Below are positions 50,837 through 62,400 of a DNA stretch of 64,000 nucleotides, piece by piece. Made by a program: the position numbers and the translations under genes. Every line of letters starts with the position of its first letter. Within the stretch, counting starts at the first letter, position 1. Location: assembly GCA_002364085.1 (NCBI GenBank), contig DEXK01000006.1:84948-148947 (forward strand), written 5' to 3'. Source of the DNA: Balneolaceae bacterium UBA3186 (lineage in GTDB: Bacteria > Bacteroidota > Rhodothermia > Balneolales > Balneolaceae). The notes under the pieces were generated by a model. The model made no database searches. It was not told the origin of the DNA and worked only from the letters and a program-made list of their open reading frames with translations.

Positions 50837-53197
50837 ATGAACAAACTAACATCCCTTTCACTTCTAGTGTTATTGATGAGCTTTTCTTTAAGCAACTTTT
50901 CATCAGCACAAAATCAAAAAGCTAACTTTGAGCTGGCAGAACGTTTTACCACTCAGAAGATGCAAAAAATGGTGGGAAGTACTTCGGTATTTCCACGCTG
51001 GATCGAAGACACCAATAACTTTTGGTACACTTACGAAAATTCCGAAGGTAAAAACTGGTATTTCGTAAATTCCGAAAGAGGAAATAAACGACTTCTTTTC
51101 GATCAGGAAGAAATGGCAGCTCAATTATCTGAAAGTTTCAGCAGAACCTTTAATGCCAAAGATCTGGACTTAAAAGGCTTTGATTATGACACTGACCGTG
51201 AGCTATTCACTTTCCATGTAGACAGTATCGAGTTCACTTATAATATTAACGGGAACCGATTAATAAGAGGAGATTCTCTGGAAAAAGATGAGCGCGAAAA
51301 CTGGAGATCGTTTTCGCCCGATAGTTCCTATGTGGTTTTTGCAAAGCATCACAATCTGTTCATTATGGGTAAAGATGATCACGACAGTACTGCAACTCAG
51401 ATCACTGAAGACGGAGAGCGCTGGTTCAGTTATCAATTTAGTGACGGAGACACATCCAAAACCGAAAAGCACAGAGCGAGGGTAAACTGGTTTGAAGACA
51501 GTAAGAAATTTTGGGTTAAACGACAGGATAAACGTAAAGTAGATGATCTATGGGTGATCAATTCGTTAAAAAAACGTCCTGAGTTAGAAACCTATAAGTA
51601 CCCAATGCCGGGCGAAGAAGATATTTTTGTGGACGAGATCAAAGTCTTTGATCCTGCTACTACCGAGCACGTAACTTTAGATACCGACAAATGGGAAGAT
51701 CAATCTTTGGGTGGAGCTTATTTCAATCAAGGTGGTATTTTTGAAACTGACAGATCTGATTTCCTATACATACTTCGAAGAGACAGAACCTGGAGTAAGA
51801 TAGATGTATTAAAAGCGAATACATCAACCGGTGAAGTTGAAATTCTGTTTTCAGAAGAAAGTAAACCCTATTTCAATACGCGATTTGCTCGTTTGGCGAT
51901 CATCAATGAAGGAGAAGAATATATCTGGTGGAGTGAGCGTACCGGCTGGGGTCAACTCTACAGATACGACAGCAATGGAAATCTGAAAAATCAAATAACT
52001 TCAGGACCGTGGGTAGTTGGTAATGTTATTAAAATTGATACTACGGCTTCCAGGATTTTCTTTGAAGGATACGGGCGTGAAGAAGGACAAAATCCTTACT
52101 ACTCAAACCTCTATAGTGTAAAATTTGACGGCTCCGGTTTTTCTCATCTAACTCCTGAAGATGCTACCCATTCCATCAATGCTTCGGATGAGGGAAATTA
52201 CTTTGTAGATAATTATTCCAGAGTTGATCTGCCTACCAAGTCTGTACTACGAGACGGCTCCGGTAAGGTAATTACAACTCTTGAAGAAGCCGATATTTCT
52301 CAGATGGTGGAACAAGGATGGAAAGCTCCGGAATCATTCAAAGTTAAGGCAGCAGATGGCGCAACTGATATTTATGGAGTGATGTGGAAACCATTCGATT
52401 TCGATTCTACAAAAACTTATCCGGTTATTTCTTATGTATATCCGGGACCTCAAACAGAACCTTTTCCTGCTAACTTTACGATCGGAGGTTCCAGAGCACG
52501 TACCACAACATTAGCTCAGGTTGGGTTTATTGTTGTTGCAATGGGTAATCGTGGCGGAAGTCCTATTCGTTCTAAATATTATCACAACTATGGCTACGGC
52601 GATATGCGTGATTATCCATTAGCTGATAACAAATACGGAATCGAACAGCTGGCAGGAAGACATTCGTTTATTGATGCGAGTAAAGTTGGAACTTACGGTC
52701 ATTCCGGTGGTGGATTTATGAGTACGGCTCTTTTGCTTACTTATCCGGACTTTTATGATGTAGCGGTTTCTTCAGCTGGTAACCATGACAACAACATTTA
52801 TAATATTTGGTGGGGTGAAGTTCATAACGGTGTAAAAGAGAAAAAGAAAACCGTTACCAAAATGAATGAGGACAGCACCAAAACCAAAGAAGAAGTCATT
52901 ACGTTTGATGCTCCTGTGGAAACCAATATCGAACTGGCTAAGAACCTGAAAGGAAAGTTATTACTTGTTCACGGCGATATGGATAATAACGTTCATCCGG
53001 CCAATACAACCAGATTAGTAAATGCGCTCATCAAAGAAGGAAAGCGTTTTGATATGATGATGTTACCTGGACGAAGACATGGTTTTGGGCCTATGCAACC
53101 ATATTTCGATCGCATGACTTGGTATTACTTTGCGGAGCATTTGCTTGGAGATTACCGAACGAATGTGGAGTTTAATTTACCTGCAGATGAGGATTGA
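50837..53197 (+). CDS. S9-family dipeptidyl peptidase (DPP IV-like)
   Basis: 786 residues. Signal peptide (1-25, FSLSNFSSAQ); a DPP IV N-terminal beta-propeller region (about 45-480; FSYQFSDGD, VNWFEDSKKFWVKRQDKRKVDDLWVIN, WWSERTGWGQLYRYDSNGNL); and the alpha/beta-hydrolase domain from about 510. The nucleophile Ser is in GTYGHSGGGFMSTALLL, Asp in LLVHGDMDNNVHP and His in PGRRHGFGP. A lysine/threonine-rich insertion (VKEKKKTVTKMNEDSTKTKEEV) between Ser and Asp is unusual. It cleaves Xaa-Pro or Xaa-Ala dipeptides from peptides, likely in the periplasm, matching a protein-degrading lifestyle. Followed by a hairpin terminator. Confidence 0.92.
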   Translation: MNKLTSLSLLVLLMSFSLSNFSSAQNQKANFELAERFTTQKMQKMVGSTSVFPRWIEDTNNFWYTYENSEGKNWYFVNSERGNKRLLFDQEEMAAQLSESFSRTFNAKDLDLKGFDYDTDRELFTFHVDSIEFTYNINGNRLIRGDSLEKDERENWRSFSPDSSYVVFAKHHNLFIMGKDDHDSTATQITEDGERWFSYQFSDGDTSKTEKHRARVNWFEDSKKFWVKRQDKRKVDDLWVINSLKKRPELETYKYPMPGEEDIFVDEIKVFDPATTEHVTLDTDKWEDQSLGGAYFNQGGIFETDRSDFLYILRRDRTWSKIDVLKANTSTGEVEILFSEESKPYFNTRFARLAIINEGEEYIWWSERTGWGQLYRYDSNGNLKNQITSGPWVVGNVIKIDTTASRIFFEGYGREEGQNPYYSNLYSVKFDGSGFSHLTPEDATHSINASDEGNYFVDNYSRVDLPTKSVLRDGSGKVITTLEEADISQMVEQGWKAPESFKVKAADGATDIYGVMWKPFDFDSTKTYPVISYVYPGPQTEPFPANFTIGGSRARTTTLAQVGFIVVAMGNRGGSPIRSKYYHNYGYGDMRDYPLADNKYGIEQLAGRHSFIDASKVGTYGHSGGGFMSTALLLTYPDFYDVAVSSAGNHDNNIYNIWWGEVHNGVKEKKKTVTKMNEDSTKTKEEVITFDAPVETNIELAKNLKGKLLLVHGDMDNNVHPANTTRLVNALIKEGKRFDMMMLPGRRHGFGPMQPYFDRMTWYYFAEHLLGDYRTNVEFNLPADED

Positions 53198-53211
53198 TTT
53201 GATACAAAAGA

Positions 53212-53243
53212 TAGGGACGTATGGCGATACGTCCCTACTTTTT
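53212..53243 (+). terminator. Hairpin terminator/dispersed repeat after the S9 peptidase
   Basis: TAGGGACGT/ACGTCCCTA stem with an 8-base loop, followed by a T-run. The stem sequence also matches a repeat family frequent in this phylum, so a repeat seems to have taken on a terminator role. The next 98 bases (53244-53341) hold nothing recognisable. Confidence 0.75.
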
Positions 53244-53341
53244 GATTTGGATTCACTTCCATCAGAATAGTAACTTCTCTTGCAGATGGCACTCTTTCAT
53301 CTTCTTCTTTCCATTTCTCACTGAGTGCAAATTTTGTGTCT

Positions 53342-54634
53342 TTACTTATTAACCAGTTCCTGGGAAGAGATATTCTGATACACTTTTTCCTGCTTTGTAA
53401 CAGATAAAGTCCATACAATCCCGGCAGTAATCATTACTCCACCGTAGATCATTATCAATGGTTTTACTCCAATCAGATCTAATTCTAAACAAGCTGCAGC
53501 CACCATCACAGAAAAGGAATTCGCAATAGTAAACAGCAACCATTCTGTACTGAATATCCTGCCTCTAAATGTATCAGTTGTTCTTTTTTGAAGGAGTATT
53601 GTGCTCATCACCCAATTGGCTCCGGATGCGGAATGAGCCAAAAATACGAACAAGATCATCACCAAAATGCTTGTGCTCCATCCTACTACCATATACATCA
53701 AACCCGTAGTTAAAATGCTGAAGCCCATCACCATTACCCAATCTTTTTGATCTTTGAATAATTTTCTTCCAATTATTGGCCCAACTCCTGTACCGATCCC
53801 TCGTGCCGCGTACAACAATCCTAATCCGATACTTCCCATCTTGAGTACATCTTCGCTGACGATAATGAGTAGATATACAAGACCACCCAAAAACATCGTT
53901 GAAGTTCCTTTAGCAATACTTGGCCTGAGAATATCCTTGTTTGAAATCAAATAATGAGTACCTTCTTTAATTCCGACAAGTGGATTTCTGGTTCTGAGCT
54001 TTTCTTCAGCAGTTTGTTCGGTTTGAGGAATAACGGCTTTGTACAGAAACCAAGCTGAAATGATGTAACTGAATGCATCCAGAATAAATACGAGATCAGT
54101 TCCCAACCATTCTGTTGCAAATCCACCTATCGCCATTCCAGAAGTAAATATAATGCTCCAGGTTGCGGTTGAGATCACATTTGCGTCTACCAGTTGTTCC
54201 GGCGTGGTAACATTTGGTATGGATGATGTTTTAGCGGGTTCAAAAAGTGCCGAGATCATCATCTGAATGGAAGTAAGAACGAAAGCAATCCACAGGGTTT
54301 CCGGAGATCTAACCAGTAAAATTCCCAATAAGGCAACTGCTCTGGCAAAATCACAAAAGAGCATTAATTTCCTGCGGTTAAATCTATCTGCTAGATAGCC
54401 TGCAAATGGGGAAAAGAAAGCCAGACTGAGCATTTTAACTACAATTATCAATCCGAGAAGTAGTTCTGAATCAGAATATTTGGCAATTAGCGCATAAAGG
54501 GCAAGGAGTCCAAACCAATCGCCGAAATTAGATACTGCCTGACTCAACCACAGCAATCTGTAATTTCTGTTTTCCTTTATTAAGCGGATGTAAGGTTGAA
54601 GACTTTTCAAAAATAGTGATCGTAGTTTTAGCAA
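53342..54634 (-). CDS. Major facilitator superfamily transporter (MFS_3, enterobactin-exporter-like)
   Basis: 430 residues, twelve predicted membrane helices. Loop motifs typical of MFS: GYLADRFNRRKLMLFCDFARAVAL after helix 2 and the RTTDTFRGRIFSTEWLL segment of the later half. The N-terminus ENRNYRLLWLSQAVSNFGDWFGLLAL is the characteristic opening of the EntS-like MFS_3 family, which exports siderophores or drugs. No siderophore synthesis genes are near, so the substrate is not deducible. Single gene, transcribed toward the S9 peptidase. Confidence 0.9.
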   Translation of the reverse strand: MLKLRSLFLKSLQPYIRLIKENRNYRLLWLSQAVSNFGDWFGLLALYALIAKYSDSELLLGLIIVVKMLSLAFFSPFAGYLADRFNRRKLMLFCDFARAVALLGILLVRSPETLWIAFVLTSIQMMISALFEPAKTSSIPNVTTPEQLVDANVISTATWSIIFTSGMAIGGFATEWLGTDLVFILDAFSYIISAWFLYKAVIPQTEQTAEEKLRTRNPLVGIKEGTHYLISNKDILRPSIAKGTSTMFLGGLVYLLIIVSEDVLKMGSIGLGLLYAARGIGTGVGPIIGRKLFKDQKDWVMVMGFSILTTGLMYMVVGWSTSILVMILFVFLAHSASGANWVMSTILLQKRTTDTFRGRIFSTEWLLFTIANSFSVMVAAACLELDLIGVKPLIMIYGGVMITAGIVWTLSVTKQEKVYQNISSQELVNK

Positions 54635-54723
54635 TCATGATGATTACCAAATTTACACCTTTATCATTCGGAATGATTATTGAGTTTTTGAATGAAGCTG
54701 ATAGATGGTCAATAAAAAAGATT

Positions 54724-54804
54724 TGTCATTTCGATCGGCTGTGAGAAATCTAGCAGTCTATATCAAAATAAAGTTTTAGATTTCTCCCGTTGTTGGAAAT
54801 GACA
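54724..54804. repeat. Long imperfect inverted repeat (TGTCATTTC family)
   Basis: TGTCATTTCGATC...GAGAAATCTA faces TAGATTTCTC...GGAAATGACA across about 80 bases in the 248-base gap between the MFS and M28 genes. It matches a well-known dispersed intergenic repeat of Bacteroidota-like genomes (from memory). It would form a long hairpin in single-stranded DNA or RNA. Confidence 0.75.
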
Positions 54805-54882
54805 GCGTAAATAATTGGGTATTACATTAAAATTACAAACCCATCTTTTATGCACCTTGAACTTTCTTTCTGTGGCTTCAAA

Positions 54883-55767
54883 TCACTGTTCATCAAAAGC
54901 CAAAATAGCATTCAAAATAAGTTGAACCGAAGATTTATAGAATTCCTGAGGAATAGTTTCAAACTCATCGGTCGCCTTATGATAGTTTTCATGGTCTTCC
55001 ACTCCGAAATATACAAACGGAACTCCTTTACTATGAAACGGTCCGTGATCGGACGAGAACGTCCAGTCGTTATATCCAAGATCAGGAGTATCGTGACCAA
55101 ACAATAGCTTCAATCCCGCTGTATCAATAGATTCCAAAATTGATTTAGTCTCAGGATAATGATAAGTCCCGGCAGCATAGATCTCACTACTATCGTTTTG
55201 GCTGATCATATCCATGTTGATGTTAAGTTTTATCTTACTCAATAAAACCGAATCTTCAACAAATGCTCTGGCGCCTTGTAATCCCATTTCTTCCGCATCA
55301 AAAGCTGCGAAGATAAGCGTATGGTTGGGCTGATTTTTAACAAAATAATCAGCTAGTGCAAGTAAAGCCGCAGTTCCGGATGCATCATCATCAGCTCCGT
55401 TAAATATCAAAGAATCGTTTCTTCCTAAATGGTCATAATGAGCTGTAACTACTATTATGGAATCCATTTTTCCCTCAACTTGGGCGATTACATTTATTCC
55501 TGTCATTTCTTCCTGAGTTCGGCGACTTTCGAAAGTAAATTCATGGGTATATGAATCCTGAAACGGCTCAGCTCCTTCTTCCTGAAAACGAGTAATTATA
55601 TATTCACGAGCAATTCTATTTCCCTCGGTTCCGGTTCTTCTTCCTTCTGTAGCATCCGAAGAAATAAATCGAAGATCTTCGATAAGTTGAGTAGTATTCA
55701 GGCTTGGTTTATTGTTAGGTTGACATCCCAATACCGGTATTAATAAAAGAAGGAGTAGTTTTTTCAT
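54883..55767 (-). CDS. M28-family zinc aminopeptidase lipoprotein
   Basis: 294 residues. Lipobox in LLLLLIPVLGCQPNN. The two-zinc peptidase core shows VVTAHYDHLGRND (His and Asp ligands), FNGADDDASGTAALLALADY (bridging Asp), IFAAFDAEEMGLQGA (catalytic Glu and metal Glu), NINMDMISQND (Asp) and TFSSDHGPFHSKGVPFVYFG (His). All expected ligands are present. It removes amino acids from peptide N-termini outside the cytoplasm, complementary to the S9 peptidase 2 kb away. Regulation not visible. Confidence 0.92.
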   Translation of the reverse strand: MKKLLLLLLIPVLGCQPNNKPSLNTTQLIEDLRFISSDATEGRRTGTEGNRIAREYIITRFQEEGAEPFQDSYTHEFTFESRRTQEEMTGINVIAQVEGKMDSIIVVTAHYDHLGRNDSLIFNGADDDASGTAALLALADYFVKNQPNHTLIFAAFDAEEMGLQGARAFVEDSVLLSKIKLNINMDMISQNDSSEIYAAGTYHYPETKSILESIDTAGLKLLFGHDTPDLGYNDWTFSSDHGPFHSKGVPFVYFGVEDHENYHKATDEFETIPQEFYKSSVQLILNAILAFDEQ

Positions 55768-55903
55768 GAATTGATCGCTTTAATTTTGAGCGCTAAAGAT
55801 TGAGTTTAATCAGACTCAAATCAATTCTAAAAAACTAGTTTTACAAAAAAGTTAAAACGACAGGATATTGAACCGTTTTCTTCGTTTGTTTTCTGTTTAA
55901 TAC

Positions 55904-55934
55904 GTTGATCTATATAACTAAAAAATTATATTTG
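55904..55934 (+). promoter_or_regulatory. Promoter-like sequence with no sense gene downstream
   Basis: GTTG (55904-55907) followed after 19 bases by TATATTTG (55927-55934), a good match to the Bacteroidota TTG/TAnnTTTG promoter, reading rightward. No rightward gene follows; a transcript would run antisense into the small zinc-ribbon gene. Confidence 0.35.
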
Positions 55935-55980
55935 AAAAAAATCCGCTATAGATCTTGGTCAGCGAAACGTAGTTACAGAC

Positions 55981-56211
55981 TCAATGAGAAAAAATATTTT
56001 TAAGGCGATCAATAAGTTTTTCCTTCATGTCAGAATCCATTTCGTATGCTTTCTTTAATTCTGTTTTTCTGTTTATATAACAGGTTTGACATGCAAGCAT
56101 GGTTTTACCTTGATCTTCCAGCTTTTTTAATTCCACTTTATAATTACCAATAGGTCGTTCAACCCCTTCTTGTGAACTGCAATAGGAACATTGTCTAGTA
56201 ATTATATCCAT
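55981..56211 (-). CDS. Small zinc-ribbon protein
   Basis: 76 residues from ATG 56209-56211 (MDIITRQCSYCSSQ); a longer reading frame to 56295 adds a 28-residue N-terminus of unlikely composition. Two Cys pairs, CSYC and CQTC, about 38 residues apart should bind one zinc ion. The last third is a charged helix (KKAYEMDSDMKEKLIDRLKNIF). No match to a known family is recognised. Placed between the M28 gene and the giant BspA protein gene, transcribed in the same direction as both. Confidence 0.55.
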   Translation of the reverse strand: MDIITRQCSYCSSQEGVERPIGNYKVELKKLEDQGKTMLACQTCYINRKTELKKAYEMDSDMKEKLIDRLKNIFSH

Positions 56212-56377
56212 AAGATAATTTTGACTTTTTCTTACCTGGCAATGAGGTATCCTCAAAAACCAATTTAAAATTGAATTATATCGCAGAAATAACAATAGGA
56301 AGAAGTGCTCAATTATCTAGGTAGAAGTACCTATTAACAGCTATTCTCAAATACTGCAACTATTGAAATAAAAAGTC

Positions 56378-56410
56378 AAAAAAACCCCAATCAAGTCAAT
56401 GATTGGGGTT
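56378..56410 (-). terminator. Rho-independent terminator of the giant surface-protein gene
   Basis: AACCCCAATCA/TGATTGGGGTT stem with AGTCAA loop; on the minus strand a run of T's follows (seven A's on the plus strand side). Confidence 0.9.
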
Positions 56411-56431
56411 AGAATTTTTATTTAATATAAC

Positions 56432-59400
56432 CTACTTAATAAGTGTCATTCTTTTTGAATCCACGTGTTTACCGGCTACAATTCTGTAGAAATAGATACC
56501 TGAAGCGAGGTTACTGGCATCAAATGTAATCTGATACCATCCAGCAGCTTTCCTTTCGTTATCAACCAACGTTGCTACCTTTCGACCTATCAAATCAAAT
56601 ACTTCCAGCCTCACGGTTCCATTTTGTGGTACGGCATATGTTATTACCGTAGAAGGGTTAAATGGATTCGGATAGTTTTGTTTCAGTTCTGCTTCAACAG
56701 GAAGTTCGGCCATTAGTTCAGCTGAGGTCGCAAAGCTTGGATCTGTCTGCACTTCCAAAGTATCATAAGAGGCAATTCCATCAAGATTACGAACCTGTAT
56801 TGCCACATAGAAGGTGTCTGCTCTTGGCCGTGCCGTGACTGAGAAAATACCATTAGAAGGATTGAAATTAATCGTTTCAACCGAATCAGAAATAATATCG
56901 AATCTGAAATCAAGTTGATTATCCAAAGTATTGGTATCACTGACATAATCCCAAAGATTAAGAATTTGAGTATCTTCAGTTCTTACCTCAAATGGATCCG
57001 GAAGATTGGAAAACATAGGGCTATCATCCACCCCTTCCTGGCCACCCCAAGTGATGTCCATATTGTTTGCCTGTCGCATAACTCTCATTGCGGCAGCACC
57101 TTCTTCGTTAAGCTCGATAGTACCAATATTAATGCTTACGCCATCCTGAAGATCCAGCTTCGACCACTCCACAAACATTTTACTGGCATTATCGGAGTTC
57201 ATCCCTGATCCCAACAAAAACCCGGCTATAGAATCTGGGCTACTATTTGAGAATGTAGCCGACTTTTTTAATTGATTTCGAGCGCTTTGTGTGTCATGGT
57301 CTCCAATCGAATCATCCAGTTTTGTTGCGTCTACTGCTTTGTCCTCTAAATGTTGGCTACCCGTTGAACTACTTGCCGTTGCCTGCCCATTAATATTCGC
57401 GATTTTTGCATTGCTATTTGGGCTATCATCAAAATATAGTACTGAACTAACATCCCAATTGCTTATATCCTGATTAAATGAAACTGCACCAAAAAACATA
57501 CTAGATACGTCAGTAAGATTTTTGGCTCCCCACTCTCCATCAGTTGAAGCGATGCTCTTTGGGGTACTGCTCTTAGGTTGCCCATTATTAAAGTTTTGCG
57601 CTAAATTGAACATTTTTTTTGTGTTCCTAAGGTCAAGATTGCCTCTGAATAACCATAAGAATATGTTCTGATTAAACATAACAGAAGCTTCAAACATCGA
57701 TTCCATTGTAGCAACAGAAGATACATCCCAAATGCCGATTGGTTGGTTAAAGTGTCTATGATATTGAAACATAAATGACATATCCGTAACAGATGAAACA
57801 TCCCATTTGTCTAACGGTTGATTGAATTGAGACCGCCCTTGAGGATTCGAAAAAGGATCGGTCCAATTTGATCCAAATACAAAATGTATTTTATCATCAA
57901 ACATACTTTTCATGTTTGTGACATTAGATACATCCCAATCATTGATTGGACTATTAAATGCCAATGAATTAGAAAACATGCCTTCCATATTAGTAACCGA
58001 GGAGACATCCCATTTACTAATGTCCTGATTGAATTTCATTCTATTAAAATTGTTAATACAAGGATCGCCAGGCTCAGTTAAAAAACCACACATCCTACCA
58101 CGATTCCAACCTGCAAACATGTAATACATGTTTGTAACATTCGAGACGTCCCATCGACCAATAGGCTGATTAAAACTACCGATTGTCATAAATAACTCAG
58201 ACATATCCGTGATTCCGGTTGTAACACTGGTTACGAGCTCAGGGTTATTTCCATCCGCATCGAGTAATGCAATTAAGCCTGCTCTATCGCGCAGGGTATG
58301 TGTAACCGGTTCACCATCTATAATAACAAAACCTTGTTCATTGATTTCTGCTTGTTCGTTGGCTTTAACCGTATAGTTATTTTCTGCTAAAAAGAAGTTA
58401 TTATACATCTCAACACTATCAACCCCAATGGTTTCAGAGAAACTTACCGCTGGAATTTCAAAGGTTGCTGAAAGTTTAAATTTGACACCTTCCGGGTTGG
58501 CGATCTTTATGTTTCTGGTCATCAATTCCCAGGTGCCATTCTCAGCATTGAATACAGGCTTGGTGAAGCCGGATAAAGCGTTATCATTATCCATATTAGT
58601 AGCTGTCCACTGAACTCCGCCTGTTTCCTGAGATACCGGTTCCCCATTCCCTAATACCTGAATAAGTAATTTAGTATCTGCCGAGAATCGTTCTTTAGCT
58701 ATATCAAAGGTGTATTCAATGGGCTCGAGTCCTTTGTCATTGAAGGTCCAGTCAAATTGGTTAATAATTCTTTGGCGGCTGCTGACAGCTTGGCGTGAGT
58801 AGTACGTACTGTCTACATCCATAGTAAGATTAGATGGCAGATTTTTTTGCGACCACTTGATAAGCAGTGAGTCATAATTTGCAATAGACAGATTGGTACC
58901 TCTAAGAAAACCAAATGGTGGGTCTGATAATATTTCTACGGATGTAATGTCCCAGTCGCCCAGATTTTGATTAAACTCGGATGCATTATGGAACACCCCT
59001 CCCATATCGGTCACCTGACTCACATCCCAAGTAGACAGATCCTGATTGAAAGAACTAGCCTCTCGGAACATTCTCGCCATATTGGTCACTTTACTCACTT
59101 CCCAATCAGATATATCTGCATTGAAAGAACTTGCCTCACTAAACATACTTTGCATGTTGGTTACATTACTCACATTCCAGGAAGATATATCTGAATTGAA
59201 GGAGACGGCCTTAAAGAACATCGATTCCATTCTTTCAACATTTGATACATCCCAATCACTTAGATCTCCATTGAATTTCGGAGTATTAAAAAACATCCCC
59301 CTCACATCTGTAACTTTACTTAGATCGGGGACATCGGTAGCATTGTATTCCATATTGATTCCCCATGCAAACATCCGATCCATTTTTTCCCACTCTATTG

Positions 59401-62400
59401 TGCCCCAGTTTTCCAATGAGACGAGTTGATCTAACTTGCCCTCTTCCACAGGATCCATGTGAGGGAAAATTCCGGTAATGGATACTGTGTGAGTATCAGC
59501 ACTGGCATAGGTATGTGAAGGATCTGGATCATCCAGCCCACTGAATTTTTCAATGGTTCCGTCGCCCCAATCGATTACGAAATCAAAATCGGATATTTCT
59601 TCACCCCCACCGGTTGGAATGGTTACGGTTTCATCCGCTGATGTTGTTAGCCAGCGGGTCGTGAATGTGGCTACCTTTCCGCCGTCATTAAAGGTCCAGC
59701 CCAGTTCCACAAGTTTTTCGTAAGCTTGATTAGATAGAATAGAGCGCTGTGCCTCTCCAAAAGAAACGGTCCGCTCTGTGCTGACACTTAATTTATCTGC
59801 CCACCCTAATAAAGTAGAATCATAATTAACGGTCGAAAGAGCGGTCCCATCCATAAAGCCGGATCCTCCGCTTTCTCCATCAAAGGTTACCACGTTTCGG
59901 ATATCCCAGGCTCCCAGATTTTGATCGAAAGATGTTGCCTGCGCAAACATAGATTCCATTGTTGTTACTGAACCTACATCCCAGACTGATATGTCCTGAT
60001 TGAAAGCATCGGCTCCGGCAAAGAGTAATTTCATATTGGTAATATTCGACACATCCCAACCCGAAATATCTGAGTTAAACTTGGAAGTACCGAAGGAGGC
60101 AAACATACCCTCAATACTGCTCACGTTATCCAGATTTGGAACATCCTGAGCTGTAATCTCCAGATTGGTCGCATTGGTAAACATATAGGCCATACTCTCC
60201 CATACAATATCCCCCCAACGGGCTACTTCCGTCAACTGTGGCATAGAGGTTGAATTACTCTGTGCATTCATAGCTGGAAAAGTTCCGGATATTGCTATTA
60301 TCGTAGCATCTATACCAGAATAGGTATGTGAGATTGTTGGATTATCTCCGGTATAGCGCTCCAAGATACCATCGCCCCAATCAATCGTGAAGTCGTATTC
60401 GGAGAGTTCTTCCAATCCTGCTACCGGTATGTTTATAGTAGGATTTGATTCTTTGATATCCCATCGTGTTAAAAATGTATTGTAAAAACCACCATCCGTG
60501 AACGACCAGTTATGGAGATTCATCAAGTCAAGCTTATATCGTTCACCTGCACCGTATTTGACATCTCCCACATTCAGGCTTAGCCCTGTAGGTATATTCT
60601 CCAGCTTAGACCATTTATTTAACAAAAGGTCATAGTTTTGCATAGAGAGATTTGAGCCTTGCAGAAACCCATACTGGTTATTATCCAGACGAATAGCACT
60701 GGAAATATCCCAAGTACTGATGTCCTGATCAAAGGATGCAGCATTCAGAAACATACCGCCAAAATCGGTTACTTTACTTACATCCCAACCTGATACATCC
60801 TGGTTGAAGGCAGTAGCATTAGCAAACATTCCGAACATATTTGTTGCCGACCCGGTATTCCAAGTGGAAACATCTCCATTAAAAGAATCGGTATCCTGAA
60901 ACAATCCTCTCATATTTGTTACGGATGAAACATTCCAGTTGCTCAATTCCTGATTAAAAGCATCTGCGTTTTGGAACATCTCTCGCATGTTGGTCACCTT
61001 GCTGACATCCCATGTTGAAATATCTCCATTGAATATTGTGGCCCCATCAAACATAAAGCTCATGTCGGTTACAGTAGATGTATTCCATCCGCTGAAATCT
61101 CCATTTAGCTTTTCTGCCGCAAAGAACATTCCTGCTGTTGAAGTTACCTTCGAAAGATCCGGTGCATCTGTAGCTTTGTACTCCATATTGCGTCCCCAGG
61201 CGAAGGTATTCACCATATTTTCCCATGCATTATTACCCCATTGCTCAATAGAAGATAATTGATTCAGATCTCCGTCTGCACCCGCATTCATGTAAGGGAA
61301 AATCCCTTCTATTTGTATGGTATGCGTGCCCGCTGTTGCGTAGGTATGAGAAGGATCAGGATCATCTCCTGTAATGCGCTCAACCGAACCATCACCCCAA
61401 TCGACGATAAACTCAAAATCAGAAATTTCTGTTCCACCGCTTGTAGGTATAGTTACTGTTTCATCTGTAGAAGTTGTAGTCCATGTAGTGATAAATGCAT
61501 TTGAAGGGTTTACTGTAAGGACTTCATTTACGGTAACCTTAAATGTATCTGCAACCGAAAATTCTCTATCACTTGCACTTACTGTAATATTTGCAACTCC
61601 AAACTGATCTTGTTGAGGGAATAAGCTCAACGTATCTGATTTAAATAATCCTATTACAAGGGTTTGATCGTCTATTTCAGTAACAGAATAAGACAATAAT
61701 TCTGAGGTGGTTTCAAGGTCTTTGAAATTTGGACTTACAATTATCTTGTATTCCCCAGAATTTTCATCAACTACCACATCGGCAATAGGGGTACTTACTG
61801 TTGGGGCTGTATTAAATATACCGGCATCGCTAATGATCCAATTATTCGGATCGTTCGTTAATTTTGCACGGGCTGCTGAAGCCGCCGCAGTGTATTTCAC
61901 ATTACCAACACCTAATCTCATATTGCGTTCCACACTTGGTAAAGCTGCCCAGCCAATAAGTAAAGAATCATAATTGGGTGTGGTGAGTCCGGAATTACCC
62001 AAAAAACTATAGAAAGCGTCAGCATCTTCAAAACTTTGCACCTTCGAAATATCCCAATCACCCAAATCCTGGTCAAAAGATACTGCCCCATTAAACATTC
62101 CAATCATATTAACAACGTTTGAAACATCCCACTGGCTTAGATCCTGATTAAAAGAAGTAGCTTCTTGAAACATATTTTCCATGTTTAAAACAGAAGATAC
62201 GTTCCAACTGCTTATATCCTGATTGAATGCACTTGCGTGGCTAAACATCAAAGACATGTTTGACACCTTAGAAGTTTTTTCACCCCAATTACTTAAATCC
62301 TGATTAAAGGCAGTTGCACCTGAAAACATCACATTCATGTATTCAACTGAAGACACATTCCAGCTACCAATTGGTTGATCGAATGCCGAAGTAGATGCAA

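Noticed and set aside
53152..53418. 88-residue leftward frame over the gap after the S9 peptidase gene
   Set aside because: It overlaps the ends of both real genes and is translated through a dispersed palindrome; no domain or conserved pattern.
58967..59429. Rightward frames with repeated HIGHLTHIPS or LVTLLTSQ units inside the BspA gene
   Set aside because: Periodic shadows of the DUF285 repeats on the other strand, not independent repeat proteins.
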